From contig JAWUZG010000013.1 of assembly GCA_036785705.1 (NCBI GenBank), forward strand, positions 22,913,501 to 22,977,500: 64,000 nt of DNA, written 5' to 3'. Both the position numbers and the translations under genes were made by a program. This DNA comes from Acanthornis magna (lineage: Eukaryota > Chordata > Aves > Passeriformes > Acanthizidae). The notes under the pieces were generated by a model. The model searched no databases. It was not told the origin of the DNA and saw only the letters and a program-made list of their open reading frames with translations. Of this stretch, positions 21,664 to 32,150 are shown one piece after another. Position 1 is the stretch's first letter. Every line of letters starts with the position of its first letter.

Positions 21664-24600
21664 CCTCTCCCTCCTTCTCTCCCTGATTCCTTGCTTCCTT
21701 TGCTTCCTCTAGCTGCATTGACAGAGCTGCACGTGTACCTTGCGATGCGCTAAGTGCTGTAGTGGGCACAGAATCTATCTGCCTGGCACTGCGCTGCTTT
21801 TGCCGTAGAGGGGTTTAATTTATGTCCCGAGGTTTTTTGCCAATCTGCTATATCCCCTTCATTCTGTTCAGTGGCTTTTAAACAGCTTAGTGCTGTTGGT
21901 TTATTTCCTGTGCAGACACCTGGGAGTGGGCTACGAGCAGCAGGTGAGGGGAGGCTGTGTGGAGGAAGTTTCCCTCACCGTGTCTCATGGCCAGTGCAGC
22001 AGAGGAGCTGTGGCTGCTTCTGCTGCAGGGAGGCAGGTGGAGATCTTTGCAATTCAGTTGCTGTGGCTGTCCCAGAAGTTTTGTTACTGTGTGCTGTGTG
22101 TTTATCTGGGTGCGGGCACAAACACTGGAAAACCATCTCAGTGCTCACACCTGAAAATCGTGTTTTATTCAGTGTCAGTTTTAGGTTACTTTAACAATTC
22201 ATGTTGGTTTAGTGTCTGGAGGTAGATCTTTAGGGAAAGGATTTCCAATATGCCCAGCAGACTTAGCTGTACAGGTTCTGACATTTCTGCCTAGGTTGGA
22301 ACAAATGAAATATTTTCTAGTTATCTTTGGAATGTATGAGCCTAAATTAGGCAAGAGCTTCCAAAACCCTTCTTCTGTCTTCATACACTGGATGTATGTA
22401 GTGCTTAAATTCGCAGGACAGGTTTAGTCAGAATAGATGGGCAATGATGACAAGGGAGGTAAAAGTTAACCAGAACATGTTATTTTATTAGCTTAAAAGA
22501 GAAGAATGGGAGAAGTGTGCCAGGGAATTGCTGTATGGTGCTGATAGCCAAGATTTTGAATGACTAACAGCATTACTGCCCTACCTGTGCCTCTGTTTTC
22601 TTTGACTCTGCAGAACCCTGGCTGTCGTGCGACAGTGCTATGGTGGGGCAATAAGGTTTGACATTCACAGGTGGCCTTCACCTATCCACATTTGGGTGAA
22701 TGTCTCCCTTTTTGATACAGTACACAAAGAGGGCAAGGATGGAATTTCCTGTTTCAAGTCCTGTTTGTAGTCTTGTTATAAACTTAATCTTTAATTCTGA
22801 GTATGAACTTGAAGTATTCTTTACCTCTGTGAAGAGCAGAAGTCTATCAATTGAATTTGAAGTAGACATATTTCAGTTTTGATTTCTAAAGAGGCATTAA
22901 GACTAGCGTGTTGCAACTCAAGGCATCCTCTCTTCAAATTATAGCTATGAGGTTGAGTGAAAGGTAGTATTTGATTCATTGTGACTTTTAAAAAGAAACT
23001 CTTATTTCACTGCTGAGAACCGTTTAACCCATCCTTACAGTCAGGCAGTGTTGATGTTACCTGGAGTGGAAGATCAAACTAACCCTACGTGTCCAGGTAA
23101 GGGTGATGTTTCTCGGGGATGTTTCGGTGTGGGGAGCATTCCTGCAGGTGTGCTGGGTTGGCAGCTGGCAGGGAGGGAGCAGAGAGCCTGGGCTTGTTCT
23201 GGCCCGTGGGGGCAAGAGCAGCAGAACTGAGGGAGAGGGGAGAGGCTGTTGGGAGAAGGGTCCAGGCCTGGCTTTGCCCGTGGGTCTGTACTCCTCTCCC
23301 TGCGCTGCCCGCAGTTGGGTGGGAGCTGCGGCTGTGGCCAGGTGGATCCGGCAGGCTGGAGCCTGCCGGGCTGAGCCTGGCACGGAGCACTTTGGCTGGC
23401 TCCCAAGGGCCCCAGACCCGGGGGGTTATTGTCTTGCTCTCTTTGATGCCACAAAATTGTGTGTTCGCAGCTCTCGCTTGCATTTGAGGGTTCTGTACTT
23501 TTGAGCAGTAACACAGAAGGCCAACAGAAGAGTATTTTTCAATGTTCTCTATGATGGGAACCCTAGAAATAAGGCATCTCCATTTTCTCTTAATCTGATT
23601 CTGCATTCTGTGCTTTGTAGTTTCTGGTTGTTTTGGTGGCTTCTTTCTGTGTTTGTTTCTTTGTTGTGGGAGTGGCCTTGTTAATTTCTTAAATATTGTT
23701 GCTGCCTTCTGTTTGTTTGGTTTTCTGTAGCAGAATCTCAAATGTTTCTTTCAGTCTGCCATACACATGTTTATGTTGTATTTTAGGGGACTTGTTTTAC
23801 TCCATTCTAAATTCCCTGTGCAGGAGGTGAAATTTTGAGGTAGGCTTGGATGCGAAGAGCCCTGGCTTTATGTGCTCTTCTTAGTGTGACGCTGTGAAAA
23901 GGGATATTGGTTTTGAGAATCCTTCAGTGCAGCTTGTGTTCTGTGCTGGGGATGTGTGTGGGCAGCTGCTGGGCTCAGGCCGTACTGCGCTGCAGCAGCA
24001 GCGCCCGAGCTGGCCGGGGCTGCAGAGGTGCTTTTTCCAGGTGTCTTGGGGCAAGGAGCAAGCGCTGCTACATGTGCTTTGAAGCGGCTGTAGGCTGGCT
24101 GAGGAGCAGGACCTGTTTGTAACTCCTCCTTTGTTCGCTCTTTGGTGGGTGATAGTGTCCGATGTGCACAGCAAGCGACGCGCTCGCCACTGTGCAGTTT
24201 GGCAAGGTCAGTGTCGCTCCTTCGCAGCCTGCTGGGAGACGAGCTAAATACTTGTCCTGATTTGTGGTTCCCTGAGTGTCAGCTTCTAAGTAACCCAGCT
24301 CTTGGCATCCCCGCTGTGGGCTAAGGACACTCTCAGTGTGTGCTGGGGTGGCCGCTGGTGACCATCCCTGGTCCAGGGGTGCTCCCCACGTGAGGGCTGT
24401 GCATGTCCTGCTCGCCAGCCCTTCCCCTGCAGCCCCGAGGTGTATCAGTGACAGCTCAGGGTGAGCTGCAGAGCAAAGTCCTCTTTTAAGTATAAATGAG
24501 GAGCACAACCTGGAGCAGACATGCAATAAAGCAGTGACATGTTACTGTGCATCTGCGTACTTCTAAAATTTAAAGCTCTAATTTGCTGAAGATGACTGGA

Positions 24601-27600
24601 GCAGTAACAGTACAGGCAGCACAGAAGGTGGAGGTTTCCTCCAAGATGGAGTTGTATGCTTAAAAAATCCACTTTTTCTTTAGCAAAAATCCAGCACTTT
24701 TTTCTTCTAAGTAGATAGTTTACAATTCTCTGAGCAAAAGAGTTTCCATTAAGAGCTGGTACAGTGTTTAGCCTCCCTTAAGGAGGATGCGCAGAGGATT
24801 ATCTTGTAGATCGTCTTTCTTCTCCTTCTTCTTAAGTGTTATCAGTGATAACAAGAGCACATGGAACACAAGGAGGTAATAGCGGCAAAATGCATTATGG
24901 TTGCACCTTTCTTTTAATGTGGTTTTTTAGCAGTAGAGTTGGCATTTTGCAGCTTTTTGGGTTTCCACAAATCACCAGTGTATCAGTGTGGTGGTTTAAG
25001 AGGACTTAGTTCCTGTTTTATTTCATATTTGAAGATGAAATTATGCAATATGAGTAGGATACCATAGGAAGAACGCTTTACATGCAGATCGGATAGTTTT
25101 TTAGCTTGGACAAGCACTAGCCTGTATTTTAAAGGTTTTGTTCCTGTTCCACAGTTCCCATCATCAATTTTCTTACCACAAAATTTGACTTCAAGGAGAC
25201 AGAATACCAGTCAAGCCCTCAAGATTTCATGATCTACATAAAAGGCTGATCTGGTTTTTACTTACTTGTTCTGTCTTTCCCCTTTTCTGTTGTTTATTTC
25301 ATCATATTGTTTATATCTTCTACCCCCACCAATGAATTTTCTCTTTTTACCTCAGATGCTCTCTTTCCCTTTCTGGTGCTGTGTGTACTCAGCTCCTTCT
25401 GAAAGCTCTCCCCCTACTACTTATTTATGATTTAAAGTGAGTCACTTAAAAAGGAATCTTTTTTGATTTGGAGTTTTGTGGGTGCCTCATATGCCATCAG
25501 GAAGGTGAGAGTGGCTGCTCTGCACACACTCTTTTCTCTGTTGAGGAGGAGATCCCGCCAGGTTAAACCAAGTTTCCTCTCCTCCATGGCCACGCCATGC
25601 CTTGGCATCCGAGTGGGAAGAGCAAATCAAATGACTGAAGTACCTCGGAAGACAAACTGGCTTTAAGAGTGTGCTCTGGGAGGTGTCTCCTCCACCACGC
25701 CACAGATCAGCCGCTTTGGCTGTAGCTTTGCATTGTCCTCTGCCCCTAAACTCCCACCTTGAATTGGAAACAAACAAGGCAGGCAGGTGTGCCAGTTGTG
25801 CACTTTTAGTACGTGGAAGCTTTCAAAATGCATCTATGTTAGTGTAGGTTAATACTGTATTTGATATTCTCCAGCCATCTTCTTTCACTCTCGTGGTGGA
25901 GAGCAGGAAGTGGCCATGGGAAAACAGGACTTTGTGACTTCGGTGGCTGCTTGCATGGCCTGTCAGAGTCCTTTAGCATCCTTCTGGCATCTTTATTACT
26001 GAAGTGACATCTTCCCCAGATGAAATTCCTGTGGAAATGTTGTTTCATATTGTGGGGAAGGTGACATTTAACACAATAATCATGATTCTGGGGAAGACTG
26101 AGTATTAAAAGTAAAACATTACATTTGTTGCTTTTCTTCCAATGGTATGTGGTAGTTATTCAATATTCTTAGCACTACTATCAGTATTTGTACATCATTT
26201 TAAAGTGTAAATATTTTAATTTAATCACTTTAATTTCTAGCAAGTTTCCTGTTACTGGCAAAGCTTGAAGTTAAAGCATTTATTGAAGCAAACAAAAGTG
26301 ATCATTGTTCTCATATGATATTTGAAGTCAGATATAATTGATAGTTTTCATTAATGTCTTCAAGTTGTTCAGCACTTGTCTTCATGAGTCAGTCAGCTGT
26401 TACAGATGATATCCTTGAAAGCAGGGTATTAAAGCTAAGGAAAGCAATTAACCTGTGGTGTTGTCACAGGTTTTTTTTCTCTCATGCAGGTACCTTAGGG
26501 TCGGTTCCAGCAGCTCTTAGGGGGTGTGACCATCACTGACACCTGGGTGTTTATTACCCTGCGGCACAACTGAGACCTCTGGGCTGTAATTCGAGGTGGC
26601 TCCCATGGCTCAGGGATGTGGTTACAAGGGCCAAGCTGCAACCTGGAGAGCATTCCTTTCACTTGTGGTTTGTGACTGGAAGGATTTTCCCTTCAGATTT
26701 TGGTTTGTCCTCAGTAAAATAGCTTCTGATCTTTTCTTGTAGTGTTTCCCAAGGCAGTGGAAAGTTCTCCTGCCAATGTTCCTTGCCTAATCCTGCTGTC
26801 CCTGTCTTTTCTGTCTCTTCTTCTTCTCCCTGGTTTCACCTTGGTTTCTTTTCTAATACAGTTTACAGCTAGAAACTCTAGTCAGGAGAGGCTTTAACAT
26901 CTCCCAGAATTGTGCAGAGCCAGGAAGAAGGTGGTGGGTGGTGTGGGGTGTGCAGCGTTGCCTGCGCTGGGCAGAGGCTGGCCAGGGCTCCTGCTCGGCC
27001 AGAGCTTTTGGATAACGTAACGTGTGGGTGAAGGAGAAGAAACGCTGACCTCTCTCACACACAAGCTCTTGTTGCTAAGCCAAACACGTGGTTTTGTGTT
27101 TGCCCAGTTCGTGTGGCCGTGCTCGAGGCCACAGCCAGCCAGCTCTCTGCCATGCACAGTCTGGGCTTTCCTGCTGCTTGCAGATCACTGACAGCTCCAG
27201 CAGCACTGGAAGCACGGCGTTTGCTCACATCCCACTTGTGCTCAGTCTTTGAAAGCCAGAATGAAAAAAATGTTGATTTGGGTTTTTTGCTGGTTTGCAT
27301 CTGGAAGCCATGCACTGTTCCTCTTAGGCATGCCCAGGGACAGTGTGAGGTGGTTTGGAGGTTTTCCCTTGCAACACAAAATACGTTGTGTGAAATTAGG
27401 CTCAAATTTGGAACCCATAGTGTTGGGCTGCAGCACTCATGGCTGCAGATCACTGTATGGGAGACCATTTGCCACCACCGTTCAGACAGGGACTGTGTGC
27501 CTGTGTTGTGCAGCAACTGTCCAGGACTGTCCGACCCTCAAAACAGCCTGGAGAAAAAAATAACTGCTTTCAGGGCAAAAGGTGTGTTCCAGGAGGAATG

Positions 27601-28418
27601 GTGGTTAACGGTGGGAATGCTGGACCAGGCTCTGGCAGTCAGGGCTCAGTCTGCGTTGAGCCACAAGCATCCTGCATGACCCAAAGCAAGTGGCAGCAGA
27701 TCCCCTGGACCACTGCCCCTCCAACAGAGGCATTCCGTGCTTGGGACAGGCTGCGGGCATGGCGTCCTGGTTCTCCTGCTGAAAAGGGCAGGATTTCGGA
27801 AGGATGCTCTGGCAGTTCTGAAGTTGAAGCTAGTGCAGTGGACAGCTGTTCTGGCAGGTGAGTGTGGCTCTGCAGCCAGCGCAGGTGTGCAGACAGAGCT
27901 GTTGGGGGAACTGGACCTTGCAGGCACTACGTGAGAGCCATGGCAATGGCTTGTTCTTTCTGCTTTAGCTCAGGAAAGGCAGAGCAGCACCTTATATGGA
28001 CTGCAGCACAGCCTGTATGGGCATGCACCACGTCTGGTTACTGGAGAAGCTCCTGGTGAAACAAAGGCTCAGATAATTTGAGCTGTGTGAGCCTTCTGCT
28101 TAACAACAGATTCTTTGGCTTGCACAAGCTCAAATGAATGGCAAAACCAGCTCTCTTTAGTTATGGGAGTAAATAAGAGCGGGGAAAGGTGCTCCGTGTG
28201 GCTCTGCGCTTTGGTGAGGCTCGCAGAGACTGTTTACAGGATGTGGATAACGTCACCCTCTCTAGAATGTTCAGCTCTTGGTACGAGGCTTCGCTTGCAC
28301 TGGGTACCATGGGAACACGCACTATCCAAAACCTGTTTGTTGTACTTTGCATTAGGTAGAGCTGCCTCTACATGTTCACTGCTCACTTTCCATTTTCCAC
28401 TGCATTCTTGAAAAGAGA

Positions 28419-28435
28419 TTTTTTTTTTTTTTTTT
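28419..28435 (+). repeat. T17 homopolymer
   Basis: Seventeen consecutive T on the + strand. The minus strand shows no polyadenylation signal just before the A-run, so a retrocopy tail is not supported. Confidence 0.92.
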
Positions 28436-29814
28436 ATTGTCCTCAAATGTGTTGGCAAGGCACTGCATATTGATGGCTGGGCTATTTGGAGCACCACTGT
28501 ACCAGGCTGGTGGCACTCCTGGCACTCCAGTAGGTAAACAGTGAGTGGCACACAGGCATTGGGAGCAGGACCTAATTCTGAGTTCTTTCATCTTGTTTTG
28601 AAGTTTTTGGTTCTCCAGGTGTGGCAAACTTTCTAAGTTTAGAGACTTTACCAATCCCTTTTGGAAAAGCAAAACGAGTTTTCCTGTAGGAACAGCTCAG
28701 AACTGTATGCTGAACTGTGTGTCAAGTGAATATGGAAAGAAATGGTACAAAAATCACTTGAGGGAAGTCTGTACTCATGAAGTACCATCAGCCAGCATTG
28801 GTCCTGTTTTAATTCAGAATTCTTATTTACGGACAGAATTTGTGCTTTTCTCAGACTCTCTGGGCAGTGAAGACCTTTCAATGCCTTTTTGGGCTGACAG
28901 CTGTTGCTGGGTCCAGCACTGCAGCAGATTTGCATAAAGAAAGTTCCCTTTGACAAAAGCGTTGGCTGTTTGTGTCCCTGACCTCGCCATTTAAAATGTT
29001 TTTTAAAACCAGATGTTCAAAGTGAAAGTTTTGATCTAGAATTCCTATTGTGCTTTTTATTGGAGGAAGAAATTGAAAAACTGGTTGGTTGTTTTGTTGT
29101 GGTTTTTTTTTTAAATTTATTTTTAACTTCAAATGCTGCCAGGCTCATGAAGGAGTCAAGAACTGGGTGTGACAGTATGATAGGACCAACCCACTCACTT
29201 CAGAGAACTGGATGTGACCCAAAAATCTTCTGCTAAAGCAAGTTTATTTTCATGAACTGGCAGTGTTGTTTCTGTGGGCTGGGAGGACAGGCCTGATCCT
29301 GGCTCCACTGCTCATCAGGCTCTGAAGCGAGTTCTTTTTTGTCTTGTGGGACAGCCTTCTAGCAAAAAGGAACCAAACCCTTTTCTCTTCAGCTGTCCTC
29401 ACTAAATATGAAAGTATTTGTTATTTATGACCATTGTACATCTTTTATTTATCTCAACAAAGAAAGGTCTGTAGGTCCTTTCCCATTTTTTTCCTAAATT
29501 ATATGAATGTTGTGTGGCTTTCATTGTTCTTAGAGGCTGTTACTATTATTATAGTCTCAATGAAGTGTGTGAACAATAAGTTGTATCCCAGGATGGATGA
29601 AGACAGAACTGTGTCAGCCAGGTGAAGGGAGACATCCTTGATAAGGAGCTGAATTTTGATGCAAGACTTGCTTGTCTTTCTTAAAAATAATGAACTTCTG
29701 TGAACATTCAGTGTTGTATAATGAAAGTCCCTATTAAAGAGATAAGACTGCTTAATGCTACCTTCAGAGCAGTGCAAGAAAGGTGCATAAGGAAATGCCA
29801 GAGAGCTTGTGGTA

Positions 29815-29940
29815 CCTTCATCGATGGAGGTACCTTGGAAGCCATCTGGACAAAGCCCTGAGCACCCAACTCTTGGTAGAGTTTGTGTCAGCAGGGAGTT
29901 GGACCTCCAGAACTCCATCACAGCCTCATTTTGTGACGCT
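29815..29940 (+). mobile_element. Decayed CR1 LINE 3'-end fragment
   Basis: 'atggaggtaccttggaagcc', 'ctggacaaagccctgagc' and 'gggagttggacctcc' follow the order of a CR1 3' end, with an internal deletion near the tail and a decayed CATTTTGTGAC end. Older than the other copies. Confidence 0.7.
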
Positions 29941-30795
29941 GTAGCGAGACATTATACATCTTTTTCCTTGGTTTTATTTTTTTTTTGCTGATGCTATTGC
30001 CCACTGCTTTCCAGCCCTAGCTAGGGATGCCAACCTACTTCTCTGTTCAATGTTTTGTGGCAAATCCTCATTCCCTTTTTATCTGCACTTCTGTTACTGA
30101 TGTAGACCATTTCTAGATGCTTTGTGGAGTGACTGTGGTCCAGGAACTGGAACCATGTGCATGCTTTCCTGAAAATTGGAGGAAAACCATGCATGTTGTC
30201 TGTCAGCTTATAAAGCCTCTAAATCTTGTGAAAGCTTCCTCATGCCCTGTTAGCGTGTGGGAACCGGAATCTCCAAGTCAGGGTTGCAGCTCTGATGGGT
30301 TTTGTTTGTTTGCTTTTCTGTTGACATTTTGGTAGCAAATAAATATGCTGTTCCCAGTCACTTCAGAAGTGGGAGAGAGCCAGAAGACTATTCCAAGTGC
30401 CTGAGACAGCAAGGACAGTGCAGGGTTTACTGGCAGCTGATGCGGTATTTGCCCCAAAATGAAGCTGCAGGAGAGGCACGTGGTGGGACGTGCATGTTTC
30501 TTTTCTATCCACTCCTGTGTTTGCAGTGTTGCTGATTTTTGCTTGAAGCATCATTGGTCCAGAGAACTGTGCTGAGAACTGGGAAAAGACGTTATAGGAC
30601 AAATAGTAAAAAAAAAGTATTCCTTTTCTGTTGACATATTTGTTTAATCCCCATGTCATGCACAGCACAGAGACCTGCCGTTTACACTTGGAGTCATTCA
30701 CCTGGCCCAGCCGCAGCTTCTGCCGGCGCTGCCCTCTGTCCTTGGCCCGGCCGTGGCCGAGGGGCCGAGGGGCAGCGCAGCGCGGCCGGAGCCGC

Positions 30796-31302
30796 TGGGC
30801 CGGGCTGGGCAGGACCGGGCTGGGCTGGGCTGGGCTGGGCTCGGCTCGGCAGGACCGGGCTGGGCTCGGCTGGGCTGGGCTCGGCTCGGCAGGACCGGGC
30901 TGGGCTGGGCTGGGCTGGGCTCGGCAGGACCGGGCTGGGCTGGGCTGGGCTCGGCAGGACCGGGCTGGGCTGGGCTGGGCTCGGCTCGGCAGGACCGGGC
31001 TGGGCTGGGTTGGGCTGGGCTGGGCTCGGCTCGGCTCGGCAGGACCGGGCTGGGCTGGGCTGGGCTGGGCTGGGCTCGGCAGGACCGGGCTGGGCTGGGC
31101 TGGGCTCGGCTCGGCTCGGCAGGACCGGGCTGGGCTGGGCTGGGCTGGGCTGGGCTGGGCTGGGCTCGGCAGGACCGGGCTGGGCTCGGCTGGGCTGGGC
31201 TCGGCTCGGCAGGACCGGGCTGGGCTCGGCTGGGCTCGGCTCGGCAGGACCGGGCTGGGCTGGGCTGGGCTGGGCTGGGCTGGGCTCGGCAGGACCGGGC
31301 TC
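30796..31302 (+). repeat. GGGCT/CGGCT pentamer ladder minisatellite (about 0.5 kb)
   Basis: The whole block is built from 5-bp steps (GGGCT, with CGGCT variants), punctuated by AGGACCGGGCT. That boundary occurs 13 times, near 30811, 30851, 30891, 30926, 30956, 30991, 31041, 31081, 31121, 31171, 31211, 31246 and 31291. Spacings are 30, 35, 40, 45 or 50 bases, always a multiple of five. The + strand, which is the coding strand of INPP5A, is strongly G-rich. Because 15 is a multiple of 3 and 5, open frames extend through it on both strands, but these are not genes. Confidence 0.95.
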
Positions 31303-31460
31303 GCCCGCCGCGGGGGAATGCCGCTGTCGCCTCCAGCAGCAGGGCAGGTTCAGGCCCTTCCCTCTGCCGAGAGCGGCACAGCCGAGCTCAGGGTGACTGC
31401 CGCGGGCCCAGCGCCGCTGCCTCCCCCGCAGCCTGGCCGGGCCTGGGCTGGCTCTCTCCC

Positions 31461-32150
31461 CGCCCTTCCCCGCCTTGCCCTTCCCCGCCTTGCCCTTCCC
31501 CGCCTTGCCCTTCCCCGCCTTGCCCTTCCCCTCCCTGCCCTTCCCCTCCCTGCCCTTCCCCGCCCTGCCCTTCCCCGCCTTGCCCTTCCCCGCCTTGCCC
31601 TTCCCCGCCTTGCCCTTCCCCTCCCTGCCCTTCCCCTCCCTGCCCTTCCCCACCCTGCCCTTCCCCGCCTTGCCCTTCCCCGCCTTGCCCTTCCCCGCCT
31701 TGCCCTTCCCCTCCCTGCCCTTCCCCTCCCTGCCCTTCCCCTCCCTGCCCTTCCCCTCCCTGCCCTTCCCCTCCCTGCCCTTCCCCTCCCTGCCCTTCCC
31801 CTCCCTGCCCTTCCCCTCCCTGCCCTTCCCCGCCCTGCCCTTCCCCGCCCTGCCCTTCCCCGCCCTGCCCTTCCCCTCCCTGCCCTTCCCCTCCCTGCCC
31901 TTCCCCGCCCTGCCCTTCCCCGCCCTGCCCTTCCCCGCCCTGCCCTTCCCCTCCCTGCCCTTCCCCGCCTTGCCCTTCCCCGCCTTGCCCTTCCCCGCCC
32001 TGCCCTTCCCCGCCCTGCCCTTCCCCGCCCTGCCCTTCCCCGCCTTGCCCTTCCCCGCCTTGCCCTTCCCCGCCTTGCCCTTCCCCTCCCTGCCCTTCCC
32101 CTCCCTGCCCTTCCCCTCCCTGCCCTTCCCTTCCCCTCCCCTCCCCGCCC
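31461..32150 (+). repeat. 15-bp C-rich tandem repeat, about 45 copies
   Basis: The consensus unit is CTTCCCCKCCYTGCC, with K = G or T and Y = C or T, repeated almost without indels so that four units fill every 60 bases. Variation is nearly confined to GCCTT, GCCCT and TCCCT versions of the middle, and these occur in blocks, which suggests duplication of multi-unit segments. The array degrades to shorter TTCCCCTCCC steps after about 32125. The minus strand is strongly G-rich with many GGGG and GGG runs. Frames through it would encode monotonous Leu-Pro-Phe-Pro-Ala or Pro-Pro-Cys-Pro-Ser peptides. Confidence 0.96.

Larger units (their letters stand above)
19466..30690. other. INPP5A intron 1, proximal section without supported exons
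   Basis: Intronic sequence with one short CR1 tail (21.59 kb), one decayed CR1 3' end (29.82 kb) and a T17 run (28.42 kb). Open frames here, including a 218-codon minus-strand frame at 23.1-23.7 kb that mixes Lys-rich and Pro/Ser-rich parts, look like chance. No conserved coding pattern was recognised. Confidence 0.55.

Noticed and set aside
23085..23741. 218-codon minus-strand frame in intron 1
   Set aside because: Composition switches abruptly from Lys-rich to Pro/Ser-rich, following base composition. There is no motif or homology. Treated as a chance frame.
28419..28600. T17 run as the tail of a reverse-oriented processed pseudogene
   Set aside because: No polyadenylation signal, target-site duplication or recognisable gene sequence was found next to the A-run on the minus strand.
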